Assembly (NCBI RefSeq): GCF_040120695.1
Contig: NZ_JBEEAC010000008.1
Coordinates: 62,001-126,000, forward strand
Source of the DNA: Plantactinospora sp040120695
Lineage (GTDB): Bacteria; Actinomycetota; Actinomycetes; Mycobacteriales; Micromonosporaceae
Direction: 5' to 3'
Length of the DNA stretch: 64,000 nucleotides
Position numbers and translations under genes: made by a program. This document shows positions 1-8,229 of this stretch, piece by piece; position 1 is the first letter of the stretch, and every line of letters starts with the position of its first letter. Under the pieces are notes generated by a model. That model made no database searches, was not told the origin of the DNA, and saw nothing but the letters and a program-made list of their open reading frames with translations.

Positions 1-141
1 CCAGCGCATCGCGGTGTCGTAGAGCGCACCGGCCGGCAGCCCGTACCGGCGCTCGACCGCGGCGCTGGCGGCCGGATCCCACCGTCGCAGCACCCCGTCG
101 AGATCCACCAGCAGGGCGGTCGGGCGTTCCCGCCGGGCCAT
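1..141 (-). CDS. HAD-family hydrolase, N-terminal fragment (cut by window edge)
   Basis: Only the first 47 codons are present; the gene runs off the left edge. The translation opens with an ATG directly after the smc stop codon and contains LLVDLDGVLRRW, the DxDG(V) motif I of haloacid-dehalogenase hydrolases, in which the first Asp is the phosphoryl-accepting nucleophile. The cap domain and motifs II-IV are outside the window, so the substrate cannot be inferred. The stop/start adjacency with smc (TGA then ATG) suggests translational coupling in one transcript. Confidence 0.75.
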   Translation of the reverse strand, partial: MARRERPTALLVDLDGVLRRWDPAASAAVERRYGLPAGALYDTAMRW

Positions 142-3100
142 TCAGTCCTCCTCGTCGCCGAGCCGCTGGCTGATCACCTGGGTCACCCCGCTGCGCATCG
201 TCACGCCGTACAGGGCGTCGGCGACCTCCATCGTCCGCTTCTGGTGGGTGACGACGATGAGCTGGCTCTTCTCCCGCAACTGGGCCATCAGGGTGATCAG
301 CCGGCCCAGATTGACGTCGTCCAGCGCCGCCTCGACCTCGTCCATGATGTAGAACGGGCTGGGTCGGGCCCGGAAGATCGCCACCAGCATGGCGACGGCG
401 GTCAGCGACCGCTCCCCGCCGGAGAGCAGCGACAGCCGCTTGATCTTCTTGCCCGGCGGGCGGGCTTCGACTTCGACGCCGGTGGTGAGCAGGTCCTCCG
501 GGTCGGTGAGCACCAACCGCCCCTCGCCACCGGGGAAAAGCACGGTGAAGACCTGTTCGAACTCCCGGGCGGTGTCCTGGTACGCGCTGGCGAATACCTC
601 CAGGATCCGGTCGTCGACGTCCTTGACCACGGTGAGCAGGTCCCGACGGGTCGCCTTGAGGTCCTCGAGCTGCTCGGAGAGGAACTTGTAGCGCTCCTCC
701 AGGGCGGCGAACTCCTCCAGGGCGAGCGGGTTGACCTTGCCGAGCAGGGCCAGCTCGCGTTCCGCCTTGGCGGCCCGCTTCTCCTGCACCGGCCGCTCGA
801 ACGGCACCGGCTCCGGCGCCGGCCGGTCGTCCTTCTCGGCAGCCAGGATCTCGGCCTGGCTGGGCGGGACCGGCCGCTGCGGGCCGTACTCGGCGACCAG
901 CGTCTCCACGTCCAGCCCGAAGTCCTCGGCCGCCTTCGCCTCCAGCTGCTCGATCCGCAGCCGCTGCTCGGCCCGGGCCACCTCGTCCCGGTGTACCGCG
1001 CTGGTCAGCCGCTCCAGGTCGGCACCGAGCCGCTTGGCCGCGCCGCGTACCTCCTGGAGTTCGGCCTCCCGGGCAGACCGGGCCGCCGCCACCTCGTCCC
1101 GGGTCCGCTCGGCCGCGGCCAGCGACACCGCGAGCCGGGTCAGCGCCCCCCGGGCGCCGAACTCGACGGCCCGGGCGATGCCGGCGCCCCGGGCCCGGGC
1201 GGCCCGCCGGGCGGCGGCCCGCTCCCGGGCGGCCCGCTCGGCGGCGGCCTGCCGGGCCAGCGAATCGGCCCGACCGGCGATCGAGGCGACCCGCTCCTCG
1301 GCGGTACGCACCGCGAGCCGGACCTCCATCTCGTTCTGCCGGGCCTGCGGCAGGTACGCCGCCAGTTCGTCCCGCTCCTCGGTGGACGGGTCGGCGTCGA
1401 CCGGGGTGGCCTCGGCGAGCCGGAGCCGCTCCTCCAACTCGGCCAGGCCGGCGAGATCCCGCTCCCGGGCCTGCTCGGCGCGGTCCCGCGACTCGGCCAA
1501 CCGCTCCATCTCGGCCCTGGCGGACCGGGCCGCCGCGCCCAGCTCGGCCAGTCGGCGGGCGGCGGCGTTGCGCTGCCCCTCCGCGTCCCGCTTCACCGCC
1601 GCGGCGGCGGCCACCTCCCGCTTGCGCTCCGCCACCTCGTCGCGGGCCTCGCCGAGCTGTTCCCGCAGTTCGGCTATGGTCTGCTCGGCGGTCACCCGGT
1701 TGGCCCGGGCCTCCTCAACCGCGGCCTGCACCTCCAGGAAGCTCGGCGCCTTGGCCGAGCCGCCGGCCGCCGCGTACCCGCCGACCACGTCACCGTCGGC
1801 GGTCACCGCGCGCAGTTCGGGGCTGCCGGCGACGAGCTTGGTCGCGTCCTGGAGGGTGTCGACGAGTACGACGTCGCGCAGCGCCCGGTGCACCGCCGGG
1901 CGTACCTCGTCGGGGCAGCCGACCAGGTCCGGCGCCCAGCGCGCACCGGTCGGCAGGGCGGGGCGGAGCGCCTCCGGCGAGCCGATCATGCCCGGCCCGG
2001 CCTGCCCGCCGACCAGCAGCTCGGCCCGACCGGCGTCCTGGATCTTGAGCCACCGCATCGCCTCGGCCGCCTCGTCCACCCCGGCGACCGCGACCGAGTC
2101 GGCCAGCGAGCCGAGCGCGGCGGCGAGCGCCGCCTCGTGCCCGGGCGCGACGGTCAGCATCCCGGCCAGGCTGCCCAGCAGCCCCGGCACCTGATCGGCG
2201 CGCCCCAGCAGCGCACCCGCGCCGTCCTTGCGACGCAGCCCCATCGCCAGCGCCTCTTCCCGGGCCTTCCAGGTCGCCGCGTCCTTCTCCGCGGCCCGTT
2301 CGGCGTCGGAGAGGGTACGCACCCGGGCCGCCGCCTCCTCCTGCGCGGCGACCGCCTCGGCGTGCCGGGCGTCCAGTTCGGCGTTGTCCCGATCCGCCTC
2401 CGAGGACTGCTCGGCGACGGCGTCCAGCTCGTTCTGGGTCTGCTCGGCCCGCAGTTGCGCGTCGGCGTGCGCGGCGGCGAGCCGTTCGATCTCCTCCGCC
2501 GCCGACCCGGTACGCGCCCGCGCCGAGTTGACCTGCCCGGTCAGCTTGGCCAGCCCCTCCCGCCGGTCGGCGATCGCCTTCGCGGCCGTCACCAGCGCGC
2601 GTTCGGCCTCGGCGAGCTGGCGTTCGAGCTGCTGGCGGCTCTCCACCGCCTCGGCAAGCCGGATCTGGTCCTCGGTGAGGGCGGCGCGCAGCTCCTCCTC
2701 CTGCGCCCGGACCTCCTCGGCCTCGGCCTCTAGCCGCTCGGGGTCCCGGCCGGGGCGCTCGTCGTCCGGGGTGGTGCTCAGGTGCCGCAGCCGCTCCCGG
2801 GCCAACTGCTCGGTGGAGCGGAACCGCTCGGTGAGCGCGGAGAGCTTGTACCAGGTGTCCTGGGCCCGGGCGAGCAGCGGGGCGTCGGAAGCGAGCGCCT
2901 CCTCCAGCTCGGCGAGCCGGGACTGCACCTCGGCGTGCTCCCGTTCCACCTGCTCGCGGCGCTGCCGCAGGGCCGCCTCGTCGGCGATCTCCTTGTCCAG
3001 GGTCGAGCGGAGCGTGGCCAGGTCGTCGGCGAGCAGCCGCAGCCGGGCGTCGCGCAGGTCGGCCTGGATCCCCTGGGCGCGGCGGGCCACCTCGGCCTGC

Positions 3101-3720
3101 CGGCCCAGCGGCTTGAGCTGGCGGCGCAGCTCGGCGGTGAGGTCGGTCAGCCGGTTCAGGTTGACCTGCATCGCGTCGAGCTTGCGCAGGGCCTTCTCCT
3201 TGCGCTTGCGATGCTTGAGTACGCCCGCCGCCTCCTCGATGAAGGCCCGCCGGTCCTCCGGCTTCGCGTGCAGTACGGCGTCGAGCTGGCCCTGCCCGAC
3301 GATGACGTGCATCTCCCGGCCGATGCCGGAGTCGGAGAGGAGTTCCTGGATGTCGAGGAGCCGGCAGGAGTCGCCGTTGATCTCGTACTCGCTCTCGCCG
3401 GACCGGAACATCCGGCGGGTGATCGACACCTCGGTGTAGTCGATCGGCAGCGCACCGTCGGTGTTGTCGATCGTCAGGGTGACCTCGGCCCGGCCCAGCG
3501 GTGCCCGGCCGGCGGTGCCGGCGAAGATCACGTCCTCCATCTTGCCGCCGCGCAGCGCCTTCGCGCTGTGCTCGCCGAGCACCCAGGCGATCGCGTCGAC
3601 GACGTTGGACTTGCCCGAGCCGTTCGGGCCCACCACGCAGGTGATCCCCGGCTCCAGCTTGAAGGTCGTGCTGGAGGCGAAGGACTTGAAGCCCTTCACC
3701 GTCAGGCTCTTGAGATACAC
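142..3720 (-). CDS. smc: Chromosome segregation protein SMC
   Basis: SMC is the ATPase core of the bacterial condensin that compacts and segregates the chromosome with ScpA/ScpB. From a GTG at 3720 the protein has 1192 residues, the normal family length. It carries Walker A GPNGSGKS at residues 31-38, long charged coiled coils either side of a Gly/Ala-rich hinge (about residues 500-650), the ABC signature LSGGE near 1098 and Walker B YIMDEVEAALDD near 1123. An ATG at 3795 would add 25 residues (mostly Arg/Ser/Pro) before the conserved YLKSLTVKGFKSF start, so the GTG is preferred. It heads a leftward unit that continues into the HAD gene. Confidence 0.97.
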   Translation of the reverse strand: MYLKSLTVKGFKSFASSTTFKLEPGITCVVGPNGSGKSNVVDAIAWVLGEHSAKALRGGKMEDVIFAGTAGRAPLGRAEVTLTIDNTDGALPIDYTEVSITRRMFRSGESEYEINGDSCRLLDIQELLSDSGIGREMHVIVGQGQLDAVLHAKPEDRRAFIEEAAGVLKHRKRKEKALRKLDAMQVNLNRLTDLTAELRRQLKPLGRQAEVARRAQGIQADLRDARLRLLADDLATLRSTLDKEIADEAALRQRREQVEREHAEVQSRLAELEEALASDAPLLARAQDTWYKLSALTERFRSTEQLARERLRHLSTTPDDERPGRDPERLEAEAEEVRAQEEELRAALTEDQIRLAEAVESRQQLERQLAEAERALVTAAKAIADRREGLAKLTGQVNSARARTGSAAEEIERLAAAHADAQLRAEQTQNELDAVAEQSSEADRDNAELDARHAEAVAAQEEAAARVRTLSDAERAAEKDAATWKAREEALAMGLRRKDGAGALLGRADQVPGLLGSLAGMLTVAPGHEAALAAALGSLADSVAVAGVDEAAEAMRWLKIQDAGRAELLVGGQAGPGMIGSPEALRPALPTGARWAPDLVGCPDEVRPAVHRALRDVVLVDTLQDATKLVAGSPELRAVTADGDVVGGYAAAGGSAKAPSFLEVQAAVEEARANRVTAEQTIAELREQLGEARDEVAERKREVAAAAAVKRDAEGQRNAAARRLAELGAAARSARAEMERLAESRDRAEQARERDLAGLAELEERLRLAEATPVDADPSTEERDELAAYLPQARQNEMEVRLAVRTAEERVASIAGRADSLARQAAAERAARERAAARRAARARGAGIARAVEFGARGALTRLAVSLAAAERTRDEVAAARSAREAELQEVRGAAKRLGADLERLTSAVHRDEVARAEQRLRIEQLEAKAAEDFGLDVETLVAEYGPQRPVPPSQAEILAAEKDDRPAPEPVPFERPVQEKRAAKAERELALLGKVNPLALEEFAALEERYKFLSEQLEDLKATRRDLLTVVKDVDDRILEVFASAYQDTAREFEQVFTVLFPGGEGRLVLTDPEDLLTTGVEVEARPPGKKIKRLSLLSGGERSLTAVAMLVAIFRARPSPFYIMDEVEAALDDVNLGRLITLMAQLREKSQLIVVTHQKRTMEVADALYGVTMRSGVTQVISQRLGDEED

Positions 3721-4113
3721 GTTCCCGATCCTCGTCCGGCGCGACCGCCGGGCAGGCTCAGCGCTTCCCGGTCCGTCCCGCTCCCGGTCCGGCACCGCCG
3801 GCGACCTGGTCGTCAGCCGCGCGGCCGCACCCGGCTCGGCGGAGATTCTGCTCCCGGCCGTGGGAGCCTGGTCAACCCGCAGGGTAACCCGGAGCCGGTC
3901 GTCCCGCGCGACGCGGCACGCACCGAGCAGCGTATCGGGTCAGTGGAGACCATCTGAAAGTAGCCGAACCCCGGAACAGGCAGGCGTACCCCCGGAACAG
4001 AACTGTGCGCGTACCCCGGAACAGAACTGCGCGCCGCCACAGGTGTGTCGGCGCGCTTTTTCTGGGTGCGATTCAGTTGTCAGGCAGGGCGCCGGTTGCC
4101 CGACGCCCGGAGC
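3721..4113. other. Intergenic region upstream of smc, no gene seen
   Basis: This 393-base stretch lies between smc and a small leftward gene. Apart from a short three-copy repeat at 3964-4033 I see no convincing coding sequence. Reading frames that cross it lack a ribosome-binding site and recognisable protein features. The smc promoter is presumably here, but no clear -35/-10 pair stands out. Confidence 0.5.
3964..4033. repeat. Three-copy ~24-base tandem repeat upstream of smc
   Basis: Three adjacent units share the core CCCCGGAACAG. The second (3985-4009) and third (4010-4033) units are nearly identical (25 and 24 bases, ending AACTGTGCG and AACTGCGCG); the first (3964-3984) is truncated. 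The position is noncoding. It resembles the other short arrays found at gene ends in this window. Confidence 0.75.
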
Positions 4114-4308
4114 TCAGGTCAGCGCGGGCTCGGCCAGCCGCAGCAGGTCGTCTGCCTCGGCGACCGCCGCCGCGAGCCGATCGTTCTCGGCACGCAACCG
4201 CGTCGTCTCGAACTCCAGTGCCTGAACCCTGGCACGCAGTCGGGTGACCTCGTCGAGAAGGCGCCGGTCGGGCGCCGCACCAACGTGGCCGTAGAGGGCC
4301 TTCGCCAT
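4114..4308 (-). CDS. Small conserved actinobacterial coiled-coil protein, function unknown
   Basis: This encodes a 64-residue protein beginning MAKALYGHVG followed by a predicted continuous coiled coil of Leu/Arg/Glu heptads (about residues 15-58). I recall MAKALYG-type small proteins as conserved in actinobacteria but cannot name a function. The ATG at 4308 is chosen because AAGGAGA lies 6 bases upstream; a longer in-frame start at 4545 would add 79 residues of unlikely composition. A good sigma-70-type promoter sits about 110 bases upstream (4426-4454). The acidic helical nature suggests a scaffold or partner-binding role, but that is inference. Confidence 0.75.
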   Translation of the reverse strand: MAKALYGHVGAAPDRRLLDEVTRLRARVQALEFETTRLRAENDRLAAAVAEADDLLRLAEPALT

Positions 4309-4724
4309 ATCGTCTCCTTGTAATGCGCTGCCGGAAAGGCCGGCCAACGCGCGCCCAACTCGTACGCGACTACCCGCCCGCAGGGCAAAACGCGGGCATG
4401 GTCGGGCGCGACTGGCGACACTTACATAGTGTGCCGATGTCCCGGCTGAGTCAAGTTCCACCGGGCACAGGCCACCTGTGCTGTCAACCACCCGCCGGGG
4501 CGAGGGCTTGCGCGCAGGCACGAACCAGGTCGCGGTCCGGACCACAGGAGTCTATCCAGCGTCGATGTCCGCATCCGCATCGCCCCTGGCCAGCCACGAT
4601 CCCGCCGGCGGGTCCCCCCTTATATCTTCCTTAGCCGCGTTGCCCCGGCCGGTGGCCCCGCGTAGCGTCCGCACGGTCGGCGAGCAGGCGATAACCGAGA
4701 TCCGACAGCAAACGGAGGCGCAGC
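4309..4724. other. Divergent intergenic region between the small coiled-coil gene and the CAP-domain gene
   Basis: Some 416 bases separate two divergent genes. The left half holds the promoter at 4426-4454. The right half contains an A/T-rich patch around 4619-4632 (TTATATCTTCCTTAG) that may be part of the CAP-gene promoter, but no confident -35 box is seen. No coding sequence is supported. Confidence 0.45.
4426..4454 (-). promoter_or_regulatory. Probable housekeeping promoter for the small coiled-coil gene
   Basis: On the minus strand TTGACT (4449-4454) and CACTAT (4426-4431) are separated by exactly 17 bases, matching the vegetative sigma factor consensus. Transcription would start near 4419 and give an untranslated leader of about 110 bases before the ATG at 4308. 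Confidence 0.5.
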
Positions 4725-6083
4725 GTGCAGGGGTGGACCGAGCAGCCCGGCTGGGGGGACGGCGACGACTGGCCCGACCGGGCCGACAACGGTGCCGCCC
4801 ACCCGGCCGCCCGCGCCGCCGATCGGGATGATCCGTCCCGTTCGTCCCAGCCCTCAGGCCCGGCGGACCCGCGCCTCCACCCCGACCCGGACTGGTCGGA
4901 TCAGCATTCCGAGCCGGACTGGCCGGATCAGCGCCCCGACCTTGACTGGTCGGACCAGCGCCCCGACCTTGACTGGTCGGACCAACGTCCCGACCTTGAC
5001 TGGTCGGACCAGCGCCCTGACCTTGACTGGCCGGACCAACGTCCCGAACCCGGCTGGCCGGACCAGCATCCGGAGCCGGGCTGGGTGGACGAGGTCGCCG
5101 AACGCTGGCGCCGGGCCGGCCTCGGCCCGGTCGACGAGCCGATTGGGCGGCGGCAGCAGGCCGCCGCCCGGTGGGCGGACGAGCCGGCGGACCTCGGCGC
5201 GTTCGACCTCGGCCGGGATGCCGACGGCGGCCGGGGGCGCCGGATACGTTCCGACGACCACGGACCGGGCGGCAGGGCGGGCGGCGGGGCCTCGGGCCGG
5301 GCGGGCTCGGACAGGGGCGGCTCCGGCCGGGGCAGCTCCGGCCGGCACCGTCGGCCGACCCCGCTGCGCGGCCCGGTCGGCCTGGGCATCGCGGTGACCG
5401 CGCTGCTCGGCGCCTTCGGCGTCGGTGCCGCCCTGCTGCCACCGAGCCTCGCCGACGCACCGGCCGGTGACCGGGGCGGCCGGCCGGCGGTCGAGGCGGC
5501 CGGTCCCGAGGAGGCCACGGAACCGGCGACGCCGGAGCCGACCGCGACCCCCGAGCGGGCCAGCACCCCGACGCCGAGCGCCACCCCGCCGCCCCGGAGG
5601 CCCAGGGCCACCACCACCGCACCGAAGCCACCCCGGACGACCAGCCCGGCCGCGCGGCGTACGCGGGCGGGATCGGGATCCGCCGCTGGCACGGCGGGAA
5701 GCAGTCAGCAGACGCAGGTGCTCGCGATCGTCAACCGGGAACGCGCCGCCAACGGCTGCGCCGCGGTGGTGGTGAACAGCGACCTGGCCGAGGCGGCCCA
5801 GCTGCACAGCCAGGACCAGGGTGAGCACACCAACATGTCGCACACCGGCAGCGACGGCAGCGACTTCGTGGAACGTGCCCGCCGGGCCGGCTACGACCGG
5901 CCGATCGGGGAGAACGTCGCCATGGGCTATGAGAACGCTGCCGCCGTGATGGACGGCTGGATGAACAGCTCGGGGCACCGGGCCAACATCCTCAACTGCG
6001 ACGCCAGGGCGATGGGGGTGGGGGTGGCCACCGGGTCTGACGGCCGGCTCTACTGGACCCAGATGTTCGGCGCGGTCGCCTGA
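4725..6083 (+). CDS. Membrane-anchored CAP-domain (SCP/PR1-like) protein with repeat-rich N-terminus
   Basis: This 452-residue protein is arranged as: a Trp/Asp-rich N-terminal region with seven 9-residue repeats of the type DWSDQRPDL (about residues 56-118); an Arg/Gly-rich stretch; one hydrophobic segment near residues 218-242 (GLGIAVTALLGAF); a Pro/Thr linker; and a C-terminal CAP domain (about 329-452) with NRERAANGC, HTNMSHTGSDG and SGHRANILNC motifs. No classical signal peptide is seen, so the topology is probably N-terminus inside, CAP domain outside. Bacterial CAP proteins are extracellular and mostly uncharacterised. GTG start at 4725 has CGGAGG just upstream. Confidence 0.85.
   Translation: MQGWTEQPGWGDGDDWPDRADNGAAHPAARAADRDDPSRSSQPSGPADPRLHPDPDWSDQHSEPDWPDQRPDLDWSDQRPDLDWSDQRPDLDWSDQRPDLDWPDQRPEPGWPDQHPEPGWVDEVAERWRRAGLGPVDEPIGRRQQAAARWADEPADLGAFDLGRDADGGRGRRIRSDDHGPGGRAGGGASGRAGSDRGGSGRGSSGRHRRPTPLRGPVGLGIAVTALLGAFGVGAALLPPSLADAPAGDRGGRPAVEAAGPEEATEPATPEPTATPERASTPTPSATPPPRRPRATTTAPKPPRTTSPAARRTRAGSGSAAGTAGSSQQTQVLAIVNRERAANGCAAVVVNSDLAEAAQLHSQDQGEHTNMSHTGSDGSDFVERARRAGYDRPIGENVAMGYENAAAVMDGWMNSSGHRANILNCDARAMGVGVATGSDGRLYWTQMFGAVA
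4890..5090 (+). repeat. 27-base in-frame tandem repeat inside the CAP-domain gene
   Basis: Seven units of 27 bases start at 4890, 4917, 4944, 4971, 4998, 5025 and 5052, with a partial eighth at 5079. The unit reads GACTGGTCGGACCAGCGCCC plus CGACCTT and encodes nine residues (DWSDQRPDL). Most differences are single bases, showing recent expansion. The period is a multiple of three, so copy-number change would keep the frame. Confidence 0.9.
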
Positions 6084-6101
6084 CCGACCGTGCCCGCCAC
6101 G

Positions 6102-6125
6102 CGAACTGGCTCGTTGGCCAGTTCG
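6102..6125 (+). terminator. Hairpin downstream of the CAP-domain gene
   Basis: CGAACTGGC (6102-6110) and GCCAGTTCG (6117-6125) form a perfect 9-bp stem with a 6-base loop 18 bases after the CAP stop codon. No T-run follows, as is usual in high-GC actinomycetes. It also lies just upstream of the next gene, so complete termination is not certain. Confidence 0.45.
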
Positions 6126-6164
6126 AAGGGGGTGCGCGGCTGGTGACCACCGCAGCTCGTTGAC

Positions 6165-7070
6165 GTGCCGGGCCGTGACGGCCCGATCCGGTGGCGGCTC
6201 CGCCCAGGACGGCGGCCACCGGGACCGGTCGGCGCCGGGGCAAGGAGCGGTCGGATACGCCGTGCGGTGCACCTGCTCGTCGTCCTCGGCCTGGTGGCGG
6301 CGACCTCCGGCTGCCGGCTCCTGCCGAACCGGTCCGCCTCGGTGCCGCCGTGGCCGGGCGGGGTGGCCTCGACCTGGCAGTGGCAGCTCAGCGGCGCCCT
6401 CGACCCCACCGTCGACGCCCAGGTGTACGCGCTCGACGTCTTTCGTACCACCCTGGAGGAGTCCCGCCGGCTGCGCGCCGACGGACGGCGGTTGATGTGT
6501 ACCGTCGAGGTCGGAATTCTCCACAGGGTCCGCCCAGACGAGCAGCGGTTCCCGGCCGAGATCCTCGGCCGGCCGGCCCGGGTGCCCGGCCAGCCGGACG
6601 GCGCCCCGGCCGGGCGATGGTTGGACATCCGGCAGTGGTCGAGCCTCGAACCGGTCCTCGCCGACCGGTTCCGGGTCTGCCGGGGAAAGGGATTCGTTGC
6701 CGTACTTCCGTTCGGGATGGACGGCTACACCGCCGAGACCGGGTTCCCGCTGACCTTCGACGACCAGTTCCGGTTCAACCGGGCGGTCGCCGCGCTGATC
6801 CGCCAGGTCGGCCTCTCTCCCGGCCTGGTCAACGACCTCGACCAGGTGTTGGCGCTGGAGCCGTACTTCGACTTCGCGGTCAACGAGGAGTGTTTCCGGC
6901 GGAAGTCCTGCGACCGGCTCCTCCCGTTCGTTGACGCCGGCAAACCGGTGTTCCATGTCGAGTACGAGGGTTCGACCGCCGACTACTGCCGCACCGCCCT
7001 CGGGTACGGGTTCAGCTCGATCGGCAAGGACCGGAACCTCGGCCCGCGCCGCGACATCTGCCCGCACTGA
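6165..7070 (+). CDS. GH114-like (endo-alpha-1,4-polygalactosaminidase family) lipoprotein with altered active site
   Basis: The 301-residue product has a lipoprotein signal: basic stretch RIRR, hydrophobic core and lipobox ATSGC with Cys50. The mature part resembles glycoside hydrolase family 114: WQWQLSG near the start, then RPDEQRFP, WLDIRQW, TGFPLT, DQFRFNR, LVNDLDQV and FDFAVNEEC in family order. In canonical members the central block reads approximately KGFDxVEPDNxDGY; here it is KGFVAVLPFGMDGY, so the acidic residues are gone. The upstream YE/WE position before RPD is also not acidic. It may be a carbohydrate-binding pseudo-enzyme or have shifted activity. The GTG at 6165 is the only reasonable start before the signal sequence. 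Confidence 0.75.
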   Translation: MPGRDGPIRWRLRPGRRPPGPVGAGARSGRIRRAVHLLVVLGLVAATSGCRLLPNRSASVPPWPGGVASTWQWQLSGALDPTVDAQVYALDVFRTTLEESRRLRADGRRLMCTVEVGILHRVRPDEQRFPAEILGRPARVPGQPDGAPAGRWLDIRQWSSLEPVLADRFRVCRGKGFVAVLPFGMDGYTAETGFPLTFDDQFRFNRAVAALIRQVGLSPGLVNDLDQVLALEPYFDFAVNEECFRRKSCDRLLPFVDAGKPVFHVEYEGSTADYCRTALGYGFSSIGKDRNLGPRRDICPH

Positions 7071-7326
7071 CATCGCCGGCCGGGTAGCTCACGGGTGGCC
7101 GGATCCACCCGCAGCTGTCGCCGCCGTGGCCACCGCCGACGGGTCCGCTCCCAGTTCCCGCACCATCCGGCAGGCCAGGCCGTCCCGACCCGCCAAGGTG
7201 GCGCCGAGCAGGCGGGGCCACAGCCGGTGTGGTCGGTCCGCCCTGACGCCCGGCGGACCACCTCAGCGGCGTCGGCGGCAACCAGGCGTTCCACGTCCGG
7301 TTGGAACCCTGAGCTGACCCTCCACT

Positions 7327-7358
7327 GGCGGGCCGGTCGGCACACCGACCGGCCCGCC
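7327..7358 (-). terminator. Strong hairpin terminator after mutM
   Basis: GGCGGGCCGGTCGG (7327-7340) and its perfect complement CCGACCGGCCCGCC (7345-7358) enclose a 4-base loop just past the mutM stop codon. The 14-bp all-matched stem makes it a good intrinsic terminator of the actinobacterial, T-less type. It also faces the convergent GH114-like gene. Confidence 0.75.
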
Positions 7359-7361
7359 GGA

Positions 7362-8216
7362 TCACGGGCGGGCGGCCCGGGGCCGGGGCTGGCAGCGCGG
7401 GCAGCTGAACGAGGACCTGTTCATGAACGCCTCACGGCGGATCGGCGTGCCGCAGCGCCGGCAGGGCATGCCCTCCCGGCCGTACACGTTCAGTTCGCGG
7501 TCGAAGTAGCCGCTCTCGCCGTTGACGTTGACATAGAGCGCGTCGAAGCTGGTGCCACCCTCCCGGACCGCCTCGGCGAGCACGTCCCGGACATGGCCGA
7601 GCAGGCGGGTGACCGCCGGGCCGGTGAGCGCCTCCGTCGGGCGGGCGCCGTGCAGGCGGGACCGCCACAGCGCCTCGTCGGCGTAGATGTTGCCGACCCC
7701 GGAGATCAGGGTCTGGTCGAGCAGCGCCCGCTTGACCTCGGTACGCCGCCGCCGGATCGCGGCCACGAAGTCGGCGTCGGAGAACTCCGGATCCATCGGG
7801 TCGCGGGCGATGTGTGCGATCTCGGCCGGCAGGGTCGCGCCGCCCTCGGAGACCGCCAGGCCGCCGAAGGTGCGCTGGTCGACGAAGCGGAGGTCGGTAC
7901 CGCCGTCGTCGAAGGTGAACCGGATCCGCAGGTGGATCTCGTCGGCCGCCTCGGTCGGCCGGACCAGCAGTTGCCCGGACATCCCCAGGTGCCCGAGGAT
8001 CGCGTCACCGCTGTCCAGCGGCAACCACAGGTACTTCCCGCGACGGCGGGCGCCCAGGATCGTCCGTCCGGCGAGTACCGCGGCGAAGTGCGCGGCGCCG
8101 GGCAGGTGCCGGCGTACGGCGCGCGGGTGGCGTACCTCGACCGCCGCGATCCGCCGGTTCGTCACCCAGCGCGACAGCCCCTCGCGGACAGTCTCCACCT
8201 CGGGCAGCTCAGGCAT
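7362..8216 (-). CDS. mutM: Formamidopyrimidine-DNA glycosylase (8-oxoguanine repair)
   Basis: MutM/Fpg excises 8-oxoguanine and other oxidised purines and nicks the strand by beta,delta-elimination. The 284-residue product starts MPELPEVETV, giving the catalytic Pro2 nucleophile and Glu3. The conserved Lys in RRRGKYLWL (near 60), the H2TH region around LISGVGNIYADEALW, and the C-terminal zinc finger with two CxxC pairs (CRRC and CPRC, about residues 250-273) are all present. ATG at 8216 has AAGGTGG upstream. It follows rnc with a 13-base gap, so the two are cotranscribed, as in mycobacteria. Confidence 0.97.
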   Translation of the reverse strand: MPELPEVETVREGLSRWVTNRRIAAVEVRHPRAVRRHLPGAAHFAAVLAGRTILGARRRGKYLWLPLDSGDAILGHLGMSGQLLVRPTEAADEIHLRIRFTFDDGGTDLRFVDQRTFGGLAVSEGGATLPAEIAHIARDPMDPEFSDADFVAAIRRRRTEVKRALLDQTLISGVGNIYADEALWRSRLHGARPTEALTGPAVTRLLGHVRDVLAEAVREGGTSFDALYVNVNGESGYFDRELNVYGREGMPCRRCGTPIRREAFMNRSSFSCPRCQPRPRAARP

Positions 8217-8229
8217 GGACCACCTTCAT

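Noticed and set aside
244..2733. Long plus-strand open frame opposite smc
   Set aside because: It is the antisense shadow of smc; high GC keeps stop codons rare on the opposite strand. Its Gly/Pro/Arg/Leu-rich product has no recognisable features.
3721..3795. Longer smc N-terminus starting at 3795
   Set aside because: The extra 25 residues are Arg/Pro/Ser-rich and precede the conserved SMC start; the GTG at 3720 gives the normal N-terminus.
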